Source of the DNA: Schumannella sp. 10F1B-5-1
GTDB lineage: Bacteria > Actinomycetota > Actinomycetes > Actinomycetales > Microbacteriaceae
Length of the DNA: 64,000 nt
Direction of reading: 5' to 3'
Assembly: GCF_006517535.1 (NCBI RefSeq)
Contig: NZ_VHQH01000038.1
Coordinates: forward strand, 248,001 to 312,000
Each line of letters begins with the position of its first letter. The stretch's first letter is position 1. The notes under the pieces are model-generated. The model saw only the letters and a list, made by a program, of their open reading frames with translations, was not told where the DNA came from and did no database searches. The position numbers and the translations under genes are program-made. Below are positions 7,443 through 14,882 of the stretch, in pieces.

Positions 7443-7529
7443 TGAACCATCTCAAGGAGTTGCTGTCACTGATGTGACGGATGTTGCTCACCGCCCCCAG
7501 GAGTCACAGCAACTCCGTGAAACGGTTCA
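7443..7529. repeat. REP-like palindromic element, copy B
   Basis: Inverted repeat with 27-base arms (7443-7469 and 7503-7529; 23 of 27 positions pair) and the same GAGTTGCTGT / ACAGCAACTC cores as the copy at 484-568. The 39-base core spacing is identical. The internal heptamer here is GTTGCTC (7483-7489), the reverse complement of the one in copy A, so the element is inserted in opposite orientation. Confidence 0.7.
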
Positions 7530-7610
7530 GCCCCGGCACGTGGCCGCTGCGCTCGACGTCTCGTGTGACGTGCTGTTGCGCGCGGGTCCGGAGCGCCCGT
7601 GCGCTCTGGC

Positions 7611-7616
7611 TAGCCT
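7611..7616 (+). promoter_or_regulatory. -10 box of leaderless promoter
   Basis: TAGCCT with seven bases to the ATG at 7624. Confidence 0.5.
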
Positions 7617-7623
7617 GGCGTGC

Positions 7624-8085
7624 ATGAGCGCGACCGTTCCCTCGCACCCCTCCGCCCAGGCCTCGTACCAGGTGCGTTTCGACTGGGGCACGGCGGGCGC
7701 CGCGGCGCTCGCCGACGCCGACCTGCTCGTCTGGGTCGACCAGCTCGGTGCGCAGTCGGCCCCCGCGCATCCCGGTGTCGAGACGGCGCTCGTCGACGAC
7801 GCCGAGCGCATCGGCGACCTCGTGCTGCGCCGCCAGGAGGAGCGCGGCGACCGGGTGTCGATCGCGGTCGTCGCCGCGGGCGAGCCCGGTGAGTCCGGCG
7901 CGCTGCGCTTCGCGGTCGAGGACCTCCTGGCCGCGGGCGCGATCATCGACCGCCTCGCCGATCTCGGCATCGACCACTGCTCGCCCGAGGCCGCCGCCGC
8001 GGGCGCCGCCTACGGCGGACTGCGCAACGCGACTCGCCACCTCATCAGCGCCTCGGTCACCTCGCGCCTCGCCCGGCTCGCCTGA
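7624..8085 (+). CDS. Short 2-phosphosulfolactate phosphatase (ComB)-like protein
   Basis: A 153-residue protein. Its start (YQVRFDWGTAGAAALADADLLVWVDQL) and end (AAGAIIDRLADLGIDHCSPEAAAAGAAYGGL) resemble the two ends of ComB-like 2-phosphosulfolactate phosphatases. The typical family member is over 200 residues and carries the conserved central segment; here that part is largely missing, so catalytic competence is doubtful. Many actinobacteria carry ComB-like genes without a coenzyme M pathway. The start is fixed by the -10 box seven bases upstream. Assignment is by resemblance and moderately secure. Confidence 0.5.
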   Translation: MSATVPSHPSAQASYQVRFDWGTAGAAALADADLLVWVDQLGAQSAPAHPGVETALVDDAERIGDLVLRRQEERGDRVSIAVVAAGEPGESGALRFAVEDLLAAGAIIDRLADLGIDHCSPEAAAAGAAYGGLRNATRHLISASVTSRLARLA

Positions 8086-8176
8086 GCCCGTCTCGCCTGA
8101 GCCCGTCTCTCCTGACCCGGCCGCCGATCCGCTGGGAGCGCCCGCCGCATCCCAGCGCCGCGTCGGTCGCCCGGCG

Positions 8177-8182
8177 TAGCGT
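8177..8182 (+). promoter_or_regulatory. -10 box upstream of the DUF427 gene
   Basis: TAGCGT about 50 bases before the ATG at 8235, leaving a short leader with GGAACGGAGC as ribosome binding region. Confidence 0.4.
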
Positions 8183-8234
8183 TCCGATCGAGCGGATGCG
8201 CCTGCGCCCGCCGATCCCGAGGAACGGAGCGCCC

Positions 8235-8537
8235 ATGCCCACCGCCACCATCGACGGCGTCATCGTCGCCCAGGCCGACGAGGCCGACGTGCTGCACATC
8301 GAGGGCAACGTCTACTTCCCGCCGGCGAGCGTGAACCGCGACCTGCTGAAGGACAGCCCGACGCCGTACACCTGCCCCTGGAAGGGCGAGTGCCAGTACT
8401 TCTTCGTCAAGAGCGGCGAGGAGTGGCTGCAGGATCGCGCCTGGACCTACCCGCACCCCTTCCCGACCGCCGAGCAGCGCGTCGGCAAGGACATCGCCGG
8501 CTACGTCGCCTTCTGGAAGGAGGTCCAGGTCAGCTGA
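8235..8537 (+). CDS. DUF427 domain protein
   Basis: A 100-residue protein consisting of one DUF427 domain. The hallmarks are VYFPPASVN and the block PYTCPWKGECQYF. Family members are compact beta-rich proteins without a settled function. The ATG at 8235 has a GGAACGGAG ribosome binding region eight bases upstream. The gene converges on the SprT-like gene with only 19 bases between stop codons. Confidence 0.85.
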   Translation: MPTATIDGVIVAQADEADVLHIEGNVYFPPASVNRDLLKDSPTPYTCPWKGECQYFFVKSGEEWLQDRAWTYPHPFPTAEQRVGKDIAGYVAFWKEVQVS

Positions 8538-8556
8538 CCTGAGACCGACCTCGTGG

Positions 8557-9063
8557 TCAGGCCGTCGCCGCTCCCGAAACGGATGCGGCGGCGGCCTGCC
8601 GCGCATCCAGCTCCTCGCGCCGCACCCAGGTGATCGCGGCGCGCGGGTCGTAGCGGCGCGAGCACTTCGCGCACGAGAGCTCGCGCGTCGGCTTGCGGTA
8701 GCGGTAGTGCGTGTGCCCGCTGGGGCAGGTGCCGATCCACGGTGCCAGCTCCTCGGCGACGCCGCCGCCGTGCAGCCGCGAGCCGACGTAGCCCAGGGAT
8801 GCCGCGGTCTCCTTCCAGCGCGGCCCGTGCCCCGCCTTCGGTCCGGCGAGCGCGTGGGCGACCTCGTGCAGCAGCACCTGGTGGATCTCGTCGTCGTCGA
8901 AGCGCGCAGCCAGATGCTTCGACACGCTGATGCGCCGGTGGGTGTAGTCGCAGAGCCCGGCACGGGTCTTGGCCGAGTCGAAGGCGAAGGTCCACGTCGC
9001 CGGGTCGAGGTGCAGGCTGATGAGGGCGTCCGCCCAGCGTCGCACCCGCTCGAGATCGGCCAT
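8557..9063 (-). CDS. SprT-like zinc metalloprotein
   Basis: A 168-residue protein with the zinc-protease motif HEVAH (residues 66-70) in a context typical of SprT-like domains, followed by a zinc-ribbon-like C-terminus (C113, C131, C134 with nearby histidines). SprT-like domains are related to Spartan proteases that cleave DNA-protein crosslinks; the bacterial short forms are mostly uncharacterised. The ATG overlaps the TGA of the upstream sugar dehydrogenase gene by one base (TGATG), implying translational coupling, although the two proteins have no obvious common task. Confidence 0.8.
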   Translation of the reverse strand: MADLERVRRWADALISLHLDPATWTFAFDSAKTRAGLCDYTHRRISVSKHLAARFDDDEIHQVLLHEVAHALAGPKAGHGPRWKETAASLGYVGSRLHGGGVAEELAPWIGTCPSGHTHYRYRKPTRELSCAKCSRRYDPRAAITWVRREELDARQAAAASVSGAATA

Positions 9064-10208
9064 CAGCCCTCCACCAGCGCGGTGAGCGGCACCTGGATGA
9101 GCTTGTCGTCGTTCTGCTTCGGGTCGCCGCGGCCGTCGGTGTTGTTCGTCAGGATCCAGAGGGTTCCGTCGGGGCCGGGCACGGCATCCCGGATGCGCCC
9201 GTACTGCCCCTCGAAGAACGCGGCGCCGGTGGCGCTGGTGGCCTGCGGCCAGCCGCGGCCGAGGTCGCCGGGCGTGATCGCCCAGAGCCGCTGGCCCTTG
9301 AGCGCGGCCAGGTAGAAGGTGCCGCCGACGTAGGCGAGGCCGCTCGGGCTCGCCTCGTCCGTCTTCCACTGCACGAGCGGGTCGACGTAGCCCTTCTTGT
9401 CGCCGGCGCCCTCGACGATCGGCCAGCCGTAGTTCTTGCCGGGCTGGATGCGGTTGAACTCGTCCCAGGTGTTCTGCCCGAACTCGGCGGCGTAGAGCTG
9501 GCCGGTGGCATCCCAGGCGAGCCCCTGCGGGTTGCGGTGACCGAGTGAGTAGACGAGCGAGCCGTCGAAGGGGTTGTCGTCGGGCGCGCCGCCGGTCGGG
9601 GTCATGCGCAGGATCTTGCCGTTGAGCGAGCCGCGGTCCTGCGCGCGCGCCGACTGGCCGGCGTCGCCGACGGTCGCGTAGAGCATCCCGTCGGGACCGA
9701 AGGCGATGCGGCCGCCGTTGTGGGTGCTCGACTTGGCGATGCCCTTGAGCACGACCTGCGGCGTGCCCAGGCCGAGCTCGTCGCCGAGCGGCATGCGCAC
9801 GATGCGGTTGTCGTTGTTGGCGGTGAAGTAGGCGTAGAGCCAGCGCATGCTGCCGTCGTCGAGCTCGGCGAGACCGAGCAGTCCGCCTTCTCCGCCGGAG
9901 ACGACGCCGGGCACGGTGCCGATCGTGCGCACCTTGCCGGCGTCGGTGATCTGCACGATGTCGCCGCTGTCGCGCTCGCTCACGAGCGTCTCGCCGGTGC
10001 TGAGCCGCACGATCGACCAGGGGGCGTCGAGGCCGTTCGCGATGACGGTCGGGTCGCCGCTCGGCGTCGTGTAGCCGACGGGGGCGGCGACGCTGCCGGT
10101 CGCGGTCGGCGAGGGGGTCGAGGGCGCCGGGGCGGCGGGGGCGCAGGCGCTCAGCGCGAGTCCGGCGAGGGCCGCGGTCGCGAGGGCGGTCACGGTGCGT
10201 CGGGTCAT
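9063..10208 (-). CDS. Lipoprotein PQQ-dependent sugar dehydrogenase (glucose/sorbosone dehydrogenase family)
   Basis: A 381-residue exported lipoprotein: signal peptide with lipobox ALSAC (Cys22), a Pro/Thr-rich linker, then a six-bladed beta-propeller of the glucose/sorbosone dehydrogenase family. Recognisable segments are GLDAPWSIVRL near residue 58, SSTHNGGRIAFGPDGMLY, SLGHRNPQGLAW and GKNYGWPIVEG. Known members oxidise aldoses with PQQ and pass electrons to an acceptor outside the membrane; whether this host makes PQQ cannot be seen here. The start is supported by a TACCGT -10 box six bases upstream. Confidence 0.9.
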   Translation of the reverse strand: MTRRTVTALATAALAGLALSACAPAAPAPSTPSPTATGSVAAPVGYTTPSGDPTVIANGLDAPWSIVRLSTGETLVSERDSGDIVQITDAGKVRTIGTVPGVVSGGEGGLLGLAELDDGSMRWLYAYFTANNDNRIVRMPLGDELGLGTPQVVLKGIAKSSTHNGGRIAFGPDGMLYATVGDAGQSARAQDRGSLNGKILRMTPTGGAPDDNPFDGSLVYSLGHRNPQGLAWDATGQLYAAEFGQNTWDEFNRIQPGKNYGWPIVEGAGDKKGYVDPLVQWKTDEASPSGLAYVGGTFYLAALKGQRLWAITPGDLGRGWPQATSATGAAFFEGQYGRIRDAVPGPDGTLWILTNNTDGRGDPKQNDDKLIQVPLTALVEG

Positions 10209-10214
10209 CCCTCG

Positions 10215-10220
10215 ACGGTA
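10215..10220 (-). promoter_or_regulatory. -10 box of leaderless promoter for the sugar dehydrogenase
   Basis: TACCGT on the minus strand, six bases before the ATG at 10208. Confidence 0.5.
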
Positions 10221-10240
10221 GCGCGGTCGGCTGAACCCGC

Positions 10241-11104
10241 TCACGGCACCTGGAACACGCTGCGCGCGGGCGGCGGCGAGGGGATGGCGGTGGCGTCGGT
10301 CACGACCGGGGCGCCGGCGACCCAGTCGCGCAGCTCGCGGCCGTGCACCACCTTGGCCGGATGCGGTCCGCCGGCGAGCAGGCGCGGCACCCACTCGAGC
10401 GGCAGCTCGCTCGGCGAGGCGACGAGCACGACGTTGCCGAAGCGGCGGCCCTTGAGCATCTGGGTGTCGGCGAGTGCGGCGACGTCGGCGAACACCGAGC
10501 CGAGCGTGGCGGCTTGGCCGCGGGCGAAGGCGAGGCCGGCGCCGTCGGCGATGTTGGCGAGCAGCACGCCGCCCGGCGCGAGCAGCGCGGCGCACTCGCC
10601 GTAGAACTCGGCGCTCGTCACGTGCGCGGGGATGCGCGAGCCGCCGAACACGTCGACGACGAGCACGTCGACCGTGCCGTTCAGGGCGGCGGGCAGCTTG
10701 GCGAGGGTCTCGCGGGCGTCGCCGTAGCGCACGCGGATCGCGGCGTCCTTGGGCAGCGGCAGCTCGCGGCGCACGAGGTCGACGAGCGGGCGCTCGAGCT
10801 CGAGCACCTGCTGGCGCGAGCCGGGGCGGGTCGCGGCGACGTAGCGCGGCAGAGTGAGTGCGCCGGCGCCGAGGTGCACGGCGGTCAGCCGCCCGTCGGG
10901 CAGCTGGTCGATCACGTGGCCCATGCGGCGCACGTACTCGAAGAAGAGCTCGTCGGGCCGCTCGAGGTGCACGTGCGACTGCGGGGTGCCGTCGACGACG
11001 AGCTCGTAGGCCCCGTCGTTCCAGCGGTCGGGGCGCACCTCGGCCCAGAGTCCGCTGTCGAGCACGATGCCCGGCAGCGATCCGTCGTCGATCAGCTTCG
11101 CCAC
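10241..11104 (-). CDS. Spermidine-synthase-like SAM/nucleoside-binding protein
   Basis: A 287-residue Rossmann-fold protein of the spermine/spermidine synthase family. The motif I region reads VHLGAGALTLPRY, followed by an acidic residue in VLELERPLVDLV, GDARE and DVLVVDVFGGSRIPAHVTSAEFY. The classical polyamine-binding residues cannot be confirmed, and many actinobacterial members are probably methyltransferases or of unknown activity. Two in-frame GTGs exist: 11110 and 11104. A TAGGCT box ends immediately before the first but exactly six bases before the second, so 11104 is preferred. Confidence 0.75.
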   Translation of the reverse strand: MAKLIDDGSLPGIVLDSGLWAEVRPDRWNDGAYELVVDGTPQSHVHLERPDELFFEYVRRMGHVIDQLPDGRLTAVHLGAGALTLPRYVAATRPGSRQQVLELERPLVDLVRRELPLPKDAAIRVRYGDARETLAKLPAALNGTVDVLVVDVFGGSRIPAHVTSAEFYGECAALLAPGGVLLANIADGAGLAFARGQAATLGSVFADVAALADTQMLKGRRFGNVVLVASPSELPLEWVPRLLAGGPHPAKVVHGRELRDWVAGAPVVTDATAIPSPPPARSVFQVP

Positions 11105-11110
11105 CCGCAC

Positions 11111-11116
11111 AGCCTA
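11111..11116 (-). promoter_or_regulatory. -10 box of leaderless promoter for the spermidine-synthase-like gene
   Basis: TAGGCT on the minus strand, six bases upstream of GTG 11104. It decides between the two candidate starts. Confidence 0.5.
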
Positions 11117-11136
11117 GGTCTCGTGCCTCATCTCAC

Positions 11137-11164
11137 CGAAAACCTTGCAATCGATAGGTTTTCG
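11137..11164. promoter_or_regulatory. Operator-like palindrome upstream of the glycosidase gene
   Basis: Perfect nine-base inverted repeat CGAAAACCT (11137-11145) and AGGTTTTCG (11156-11164) around TGCAATCGAT. The AT-rich palindrome stands out in this GC-rich intergenic region, lies 44 bases before the glycosidase start, and looks like a LacI-family or similar repressor site for a carbohydrate gene. The regulator is not in the window. Confidence 0.55.
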
Positions 11165-11207
11165 CGGTGAAATGGATGCACGAGATCCGAGAACAAGGGA
11201 GTTCCCG

Positions 11208-12824
11208 ATGAGACGCTCGACCCGCACCCTCGCACCACTCGCCGCGATCGCCGCCCTCGGCATCGCGCTCGCCACCCCCGCCGCCGCGAACGCCGGCGGC
11301 TCGGGCGGTCCCGGCGGTCCCGGCCACGGCGGCGGACCGGGAGGCCCCGGCCACGGCGGCGGATCCGCCGCCGACGCCACCCTCAAGCAGTACGCCGCCG
11401 ACACCTGGCGCTCGATGGACGCGATGACCGACGCGGCCACCGGCCTGCCCGCCGACAACATCACCGGCGATCTCGCCACGCCGAGCGGCGAGACCAGCCC
11501 CACCAACATCGGCGGCTACCTCTGGTCGACGATCGCGGCGCGCGACCTCGGCCTGATCGACAGGAAGGATGCGCGCACCCGCCTCGCGACGACGCTGACG
11601 ACCCTCGACGGCCTCGAGCGCCACGACGCGAGCGGCATGTTCTACAACTGGTACTCGCCCACGACCGGCGCCAAGCTCACCACCTGGCCCGAAGACGGCT
11701 CGACCGTCTACCCCTTCCTCTCCACCGTCGACAACGGCTGGCTCGCCGCCGCCCTCCGCGTCGTCGGCAACGCCGAGCCCTCGCTGAAGAAGCAGGCCGG
11801 CGCCCTCTACGCCTCGATGGATTTCTCGTGGTTCCACGACAAGGCCGCCGCCGCATCCAAGCCCGGCATCGACCCGTCGCTCGGTCTCAACCGCGGCGGC
11901 TTCTGGGTCGACCCGCCCGGCGACGGCTGCACCGTGCCCGGTGACTACACCGGCAGCGGCGAGACCGTCTACTACACCTGCCACTGGTACGACACGACCG
12001 TGAGCGAGGCGCGCATCGCGACCTACGTCGGCATCGCCAACGGGCAGATCCCCGCGAACGACTATTACGGCACCTACCGCACGATGCCCGATCAGGGCTG
12101 CGACTTCGGCTGGCAGGAGCAGAAGCCGACCGGCGAGACCCGCACCTACAACGGGGTCAGCGTCTACGAGGGCACCTACTCCTACGACGGCATGCAGCTC
12201 GTGCCGGCCTGGGGCGGCAGCATGTTCGAGGCGCTCATGCCCGACCTGTTCGTGCCCGAGGCGCAGTGGGGCCCGACGTCGTGGGGCGTCAACCACCCCG
12301 CGACGGTGAAGGCGCAGATCCACCACGGTCTGGATGAGGCCGGCTACGGCTACTGGGGCTTCTCGCCCGCCTCCGACCCGGCCGGCGGCTACCGCGAATA
12401 CGGCGTGGATGCGGTGGGCATGCAGAGCGACGGCTACACCTCCGACCAGGAGCGCACCGACGTCGACCTCGGCTACGAGGGCTGCCGCGAGGCGACCAAC
12501 CCGACGCCGACCTTCGGGGACGGCGTCGTCACCCCGCACGCCGCGTTCCTCGCCTTGCCCTACGACCGGTCCGCGGTGCTGACGAACCTCGACGGCATCA
12601 AGAACACCCTCGGCGCCTACGGCCCCGGCGGGTTCTACGACGCCGTCGCGGTGAAGTCCGACACGGTCGCCCAGCGCTACCTGTCGCTCGACCAGTCGAT
12701 GATCATGGCCGCGATCCTCAACGACCTCGGCCATGACCGGCTCAAGTCGTACTTCGCCGACCGCGCCTTCGAGAAGGCGGTGCGTCCGGTCGTGGCGGCC
12801 CAGGTGTTCGGCTCGAAGCTGTAG
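11208..12824 (+). CDS. Secreted glucoamylase-like (GH144/DUF3131-type) glycosidase
   Basis: A 538-residue exported protein. Residues 1-~30 are a Sec signal peptide ending in ATPAAANA; a Gly/Pro/His-rich linker follows (~33-55). The catalytic part shows the (alpha/alpha)6-barrel pattern of the glycoamylase domain family: TNIGGYLWS, STVDNGWLAAALRVV, YEGTYSYDGMQLVPAWGGSMFEA and YGYWGFSPASDP...YGVDAVGMQSDGY near the C-terminus. Related enzymes act on beta-1,2- or other glucans. The ATG at 11208 has AAGGGAG seven bases upstream. An operator-like palindrome in front suggests substrate control; a strong hairpin terminates the transcript. Confidence 0.8.
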   Translation: MRRSTRTLAPLAAIAALGIALATPAAANAGGSGGPGGPGHGGGPGGPGHGGGSAADATLKQYAADTWRSMDAMTDAATGLPADNITGDLATPSGETSPTNIGGYLWSTIAARDLGLIDRKDARTRLATTLTTLDGLERHDASGMFYNWYSPTTGAKLTTWPEDGSTVYPFLSTVDNGWLAAALRVVGNAEPSLKKQAGALYASMDFSWFHDKAAAASKPGIDPSLGLNRGGFWVDPPGDGCTVPGDYTGSGETVYYTCHWYDTTVSEARIATYVGIANGQIPANDYYGTYRTMPDQGCDFGWQEQKPTGETRTYNGVSVYEGTYSYDGMQLVPAWGGSMFEALMPDLFVPEAQWGPTSWGVNHPATVKAQIHHGLDEAGYGYWGFSPASDPAGGYREYGVDAVGMQSDGYTSDQERTDVDLGYEGCREATNPTPTFGDGVVTPHAAFLALPYDRSAVLTNLDGIKNTLGAYGPGGFYDAVAVKSDTVAQRYLSLDQSMIMAAILNDLGHDRLKSYFADRAFEKAVRPVVAAQVFGSKL

Positions 12825-12900
12825 GAGGCATCTCCTCCGGCGGCGACAGCCGACCGGTGCCGGCGGACTCGTGGTGGTGCCCCGCCGGCATCCCTCACCC

Positions 12901-12938
12901 GACGCGGGTGGAGACCGTGCAGGATCTCCACCCGCGTC
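12901..12938 (+). terminator. Intrinsic terminator after the glycosidase gene
   Basis: Perfect 14-base stem (GACGCGGGTGGAGA pairing with TCTCCACCCGCGTC) around a ten-base loop, 76 bases after the stop codon. No T tract. Confidence 0.75.
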
Positions 12939-12976
12939 CCCACCCTGCGGGCGATCCGCCGCGGGCGCGGCCTCGC

Positions 12977-12982
12977 GACAGT
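12977..12982 (+). promoter_or_regulatory. -10-like box before the membrane protein gene
   Basis: GACAGT, six bases before the ATG at 12989. A weaker match to TANNNT than the other boxes, but at the same distance. Confidence 0.3.
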
Positions 12983-12988
12983 GGACTC

Positions 12989-13513
12989 ATGACCACGCAG
13001 AACGTCCTCTCGATCGTCCTCGGCCTCGCCCTCGTCGTGTTCATCGGCGTGCGGCAGTCGATGTGGCAGAACCTCACGCCGCGCTCCACCTGGCTGCTGC
13101 CGGCGATCCTCGCCGTCGTCGGCTTGGCGCTGCTCGTGAACCAGACGCCCGCCTCCGCGTTCACCGCCGCGGGTCTCGGCCTTCTCCTCGTCGAGGTCGC
13201 GCTGAGCGTCGGCATCGGCGTCGTCATGGGCTGGATCACGCGCTTCCGCCGTCTCGACGGCCACGTCGTCGACGGCCGCGGCCGGCGCATCGAGTGGCAG
13301 ACCCGCACGGGCTGGCTCGGCGCCGTGCTCTGGGTCGCGCTCATCGCGCTGCGCATCGGCGTGGACGTCTGGGCCGGCAACGTCGGACTCGGCGCTCTCG
13401 TCGCCTCGACCGGAGCGATCCTGCTCGTCGTCGGCGCCAACCGCCTCACCCGCGCCGGCATCATGCAGCTGCGCCTGACCCGCCACCAGGAGCTCGAGGC
13501 GGCGGCCGCGTGA
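12989..13513 (+). CDS. Membrane protein of unknown function (DUF1453/CcdC-like)
   Basis: A 174-residue protein with about five hydrophobic segments (roughly residues 4-20, 31-46, 52-75, 106-120 and 130-148). A cytoplasmic loop RRLDGHVVDGRGRRIEWQ lies between segments 3 and 4. The pattern resembles DUF1453/CcdC-type membrane proteins; no catalytic motif is seen. It precedes the two-component system by about 115 bases and could be functionally tied to it, but nothing shows this. Confidence 0.6.
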   Translation: MTTQNVLSIVLGLALVVFIGVRQSMWQNLTPRSTWLLPAILAVVGLALLVNQTPASAFTAAGLGLLLVEVALSVGIGVVMGWITRFRRLDGHVVDGRGRRIEWQTRTGWLGAVLWVALIALRIGVDVWAGNVGLGALVASTGAILLVVGANRLTRAGIMQLRLTRHQELEAAAA

Positions 13514-13616
13514 CGCTGGGCCTCCGCGCTCGCCGCGGTGCCGCATCCCTCACCGGATGCGGCGCCGCCGCATGCGCAGCTGCACCTGATCGCTCCCGCC
13601 GGGGCCGCGACGCGGG

Positions 13617-13622
13617 CAGGAT
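13617..13622 (+). promoter_or_regulatory. -10-like box before the sensor kinase gene
   Basis: CAGGAT, six bases before the GTG at 13629. The same hexamer at the same spacing precedes the kinase gene at 50069. Confidence 0.4.
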
Positions 13623-13628
13623 GGGCTC

Positions 13629-14882
13629 GTGACCGCCTTCACGACCGCCGCCGACGCGATCTCGCGCGCCGGTCAGCGCGGGGGCGGGCGCAGCTGGCTG
13701 TTCAGCGTCGTCTGGGGTGGCGTCTATGCGCTGGGTCTGGTGACGATGCTCTCGGGTGAGCAGCGGCATCCCTGGGTCTGGGCGCTGTGCGCCCTGGGCC
13801 TGATCGCGTGGATCGTGCGCTCGGCCCTTCCCGATCGGATGCCGCGCCGCCAGTTCGCCGCCGAGCTGACGATGATCGTGATCGGCGGGCTCGTCGCCTT
13901 CGAGGCGAACGTGCTCGGCGGCGTGCCGCTGGCGGTCGGCCTCATGCTCGTGATCGGACGCACGGAGCGGCCGCTCAAGGCCGCTGCGGTCGCGATCCCC
14001 GTCGGCATCGCCGCGCTCGGGATCGGCATGCTCGTGGCGGTGCCCGAGCGTCGCGACCTCTCCGGCGTCGTCGTCGGGGCGATCGCGATGCTCGTGATCG
14101 CCGTGCTCGTCGGCGTCAGCCGCCGCCAGGGCGCCGCCTCCGCGGCCCGGGCCCGCGAGCTCGACGAGCAGCGCCGCCGCGCCGAGCGCCTCGACGACCA
14201 CGCCCGCGTGGCCCGCGAGCTGCACGACGTGCTCGCGCACGGACTCGGCGGGCTCGTGGTGCAGCTCGACGCCGTGGATGCGCTGCTCGAGTCGGGCCGC
14301 GTCGACGACGCCGCCACGCGGGTGCGTGCCGCCCGCGAGCTGGCCGTGGCCGGGCTCCACGACGCGCGCCGGGCGGTCGACGCCCTGCGCGGCGACGACG
14401 CCGAGGCGGCTCCGGTCGCCGGCGCCGAGCTGACGGCGGCGCTCGCCGAGCTCGTCGACGCCCATCGGGGGCTCGGCGGCGAGGTGGATGCGCGACTCGC
14501 GACGCCCGTCGCGCCCGTGCCGGCCGCGGTCGCCGCCGCGCTGCGCCGCATCCTGCAGGAGGCCCTGAGCAACGCGCGCAAGCACGCGGCGGGGGAGACG
14601 GTGACGGTCGTGCTCGAGACGATGGATGCCGGGGCGGGGTCGGGCGGCGCGGTCGGCGGCTCCGTCGGCGCTCGCCTGGTGCTGACGGTGACCAATCCGC
14701 TCGGCGCCGCCGGCGCCGCGGCGGCCACGGGAGGCGGCCGCGGGCTCGCCGGGATGGAGGAGCGCGTGCGCGAGATCGACGGGGCGACGCTGAGCGCGGG
14801 CGTCGAGCCGGGCCTCGGGCCGGACCTCGAGCCGGGCGGGGGCGCGGAGCGCTTCGTCGTGCGCGCGGAGGTCCCGGCGTGA
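13629..14882 (+). CDS. Sensor histidine kinase (NarL-partner, HisKA_3 type)
   Basis: A 417-residue membrane histidine kinase. Five or so transmembrane segments fill residues ~22-160, leaving no sizeable outside sensor domain, so it may sense membrane state or a small ligand. The dimerisation domain carries ARELHDVLAHGL with phosphoacceptor His199. The ATPase domain has the N box LQEALSNARKHA and the glycine-rich GGGRGLAGMEERV. Gly/Ala-rich insertions between these boxes (~338-350, 364-375) are low complexity. The GTG start is leaderless-type. The stop overlaps the response regulator start (GTGA), so the pair is co-translated. Confidence 0.9.
   Translation: MTAFTTAADAISRAGQRGGGRSWLFSVVWGGVYALGLVTMLSGEQRHPWVWALCALGLIAWIVRSALPDRMPRRQFAAELTMIVIGGLVAFEANVLGGVPLAVGLMLVIGRTERPLKAAAVAIPVGIAALGIGMLVAVPERRDLSGVVVGAIAMLVIAVLVGVSRRQGAASAARARELDEQRRRAERLDDHARVARELHDVLAHGLGGLVVQLDAVDALLESGRVDDAATRVRAARELAVAGLHDARRAVDALRGDDAEAAPVAGAELTAALAELVDAHRGLGGEVDARLATPVAPVPAAVAAALRRILQEALSNARKHAAGETVTVVLETMDAGAGSGGAVGGSVGARLVLTVTNPLGAAGAAAATGGGRGLAGMEERVREIDGATLSAGVEPGLGPDLEPGGGAERFVVRAEVPA

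Noticed and set aside
8530-8562. CCTGA...TCAGG inverted repeat at the DUF427/SprT-like junction as a terminator
   Set aside because: Five to six pairs with a bulge, overlapping the stop codons; too weak to call.
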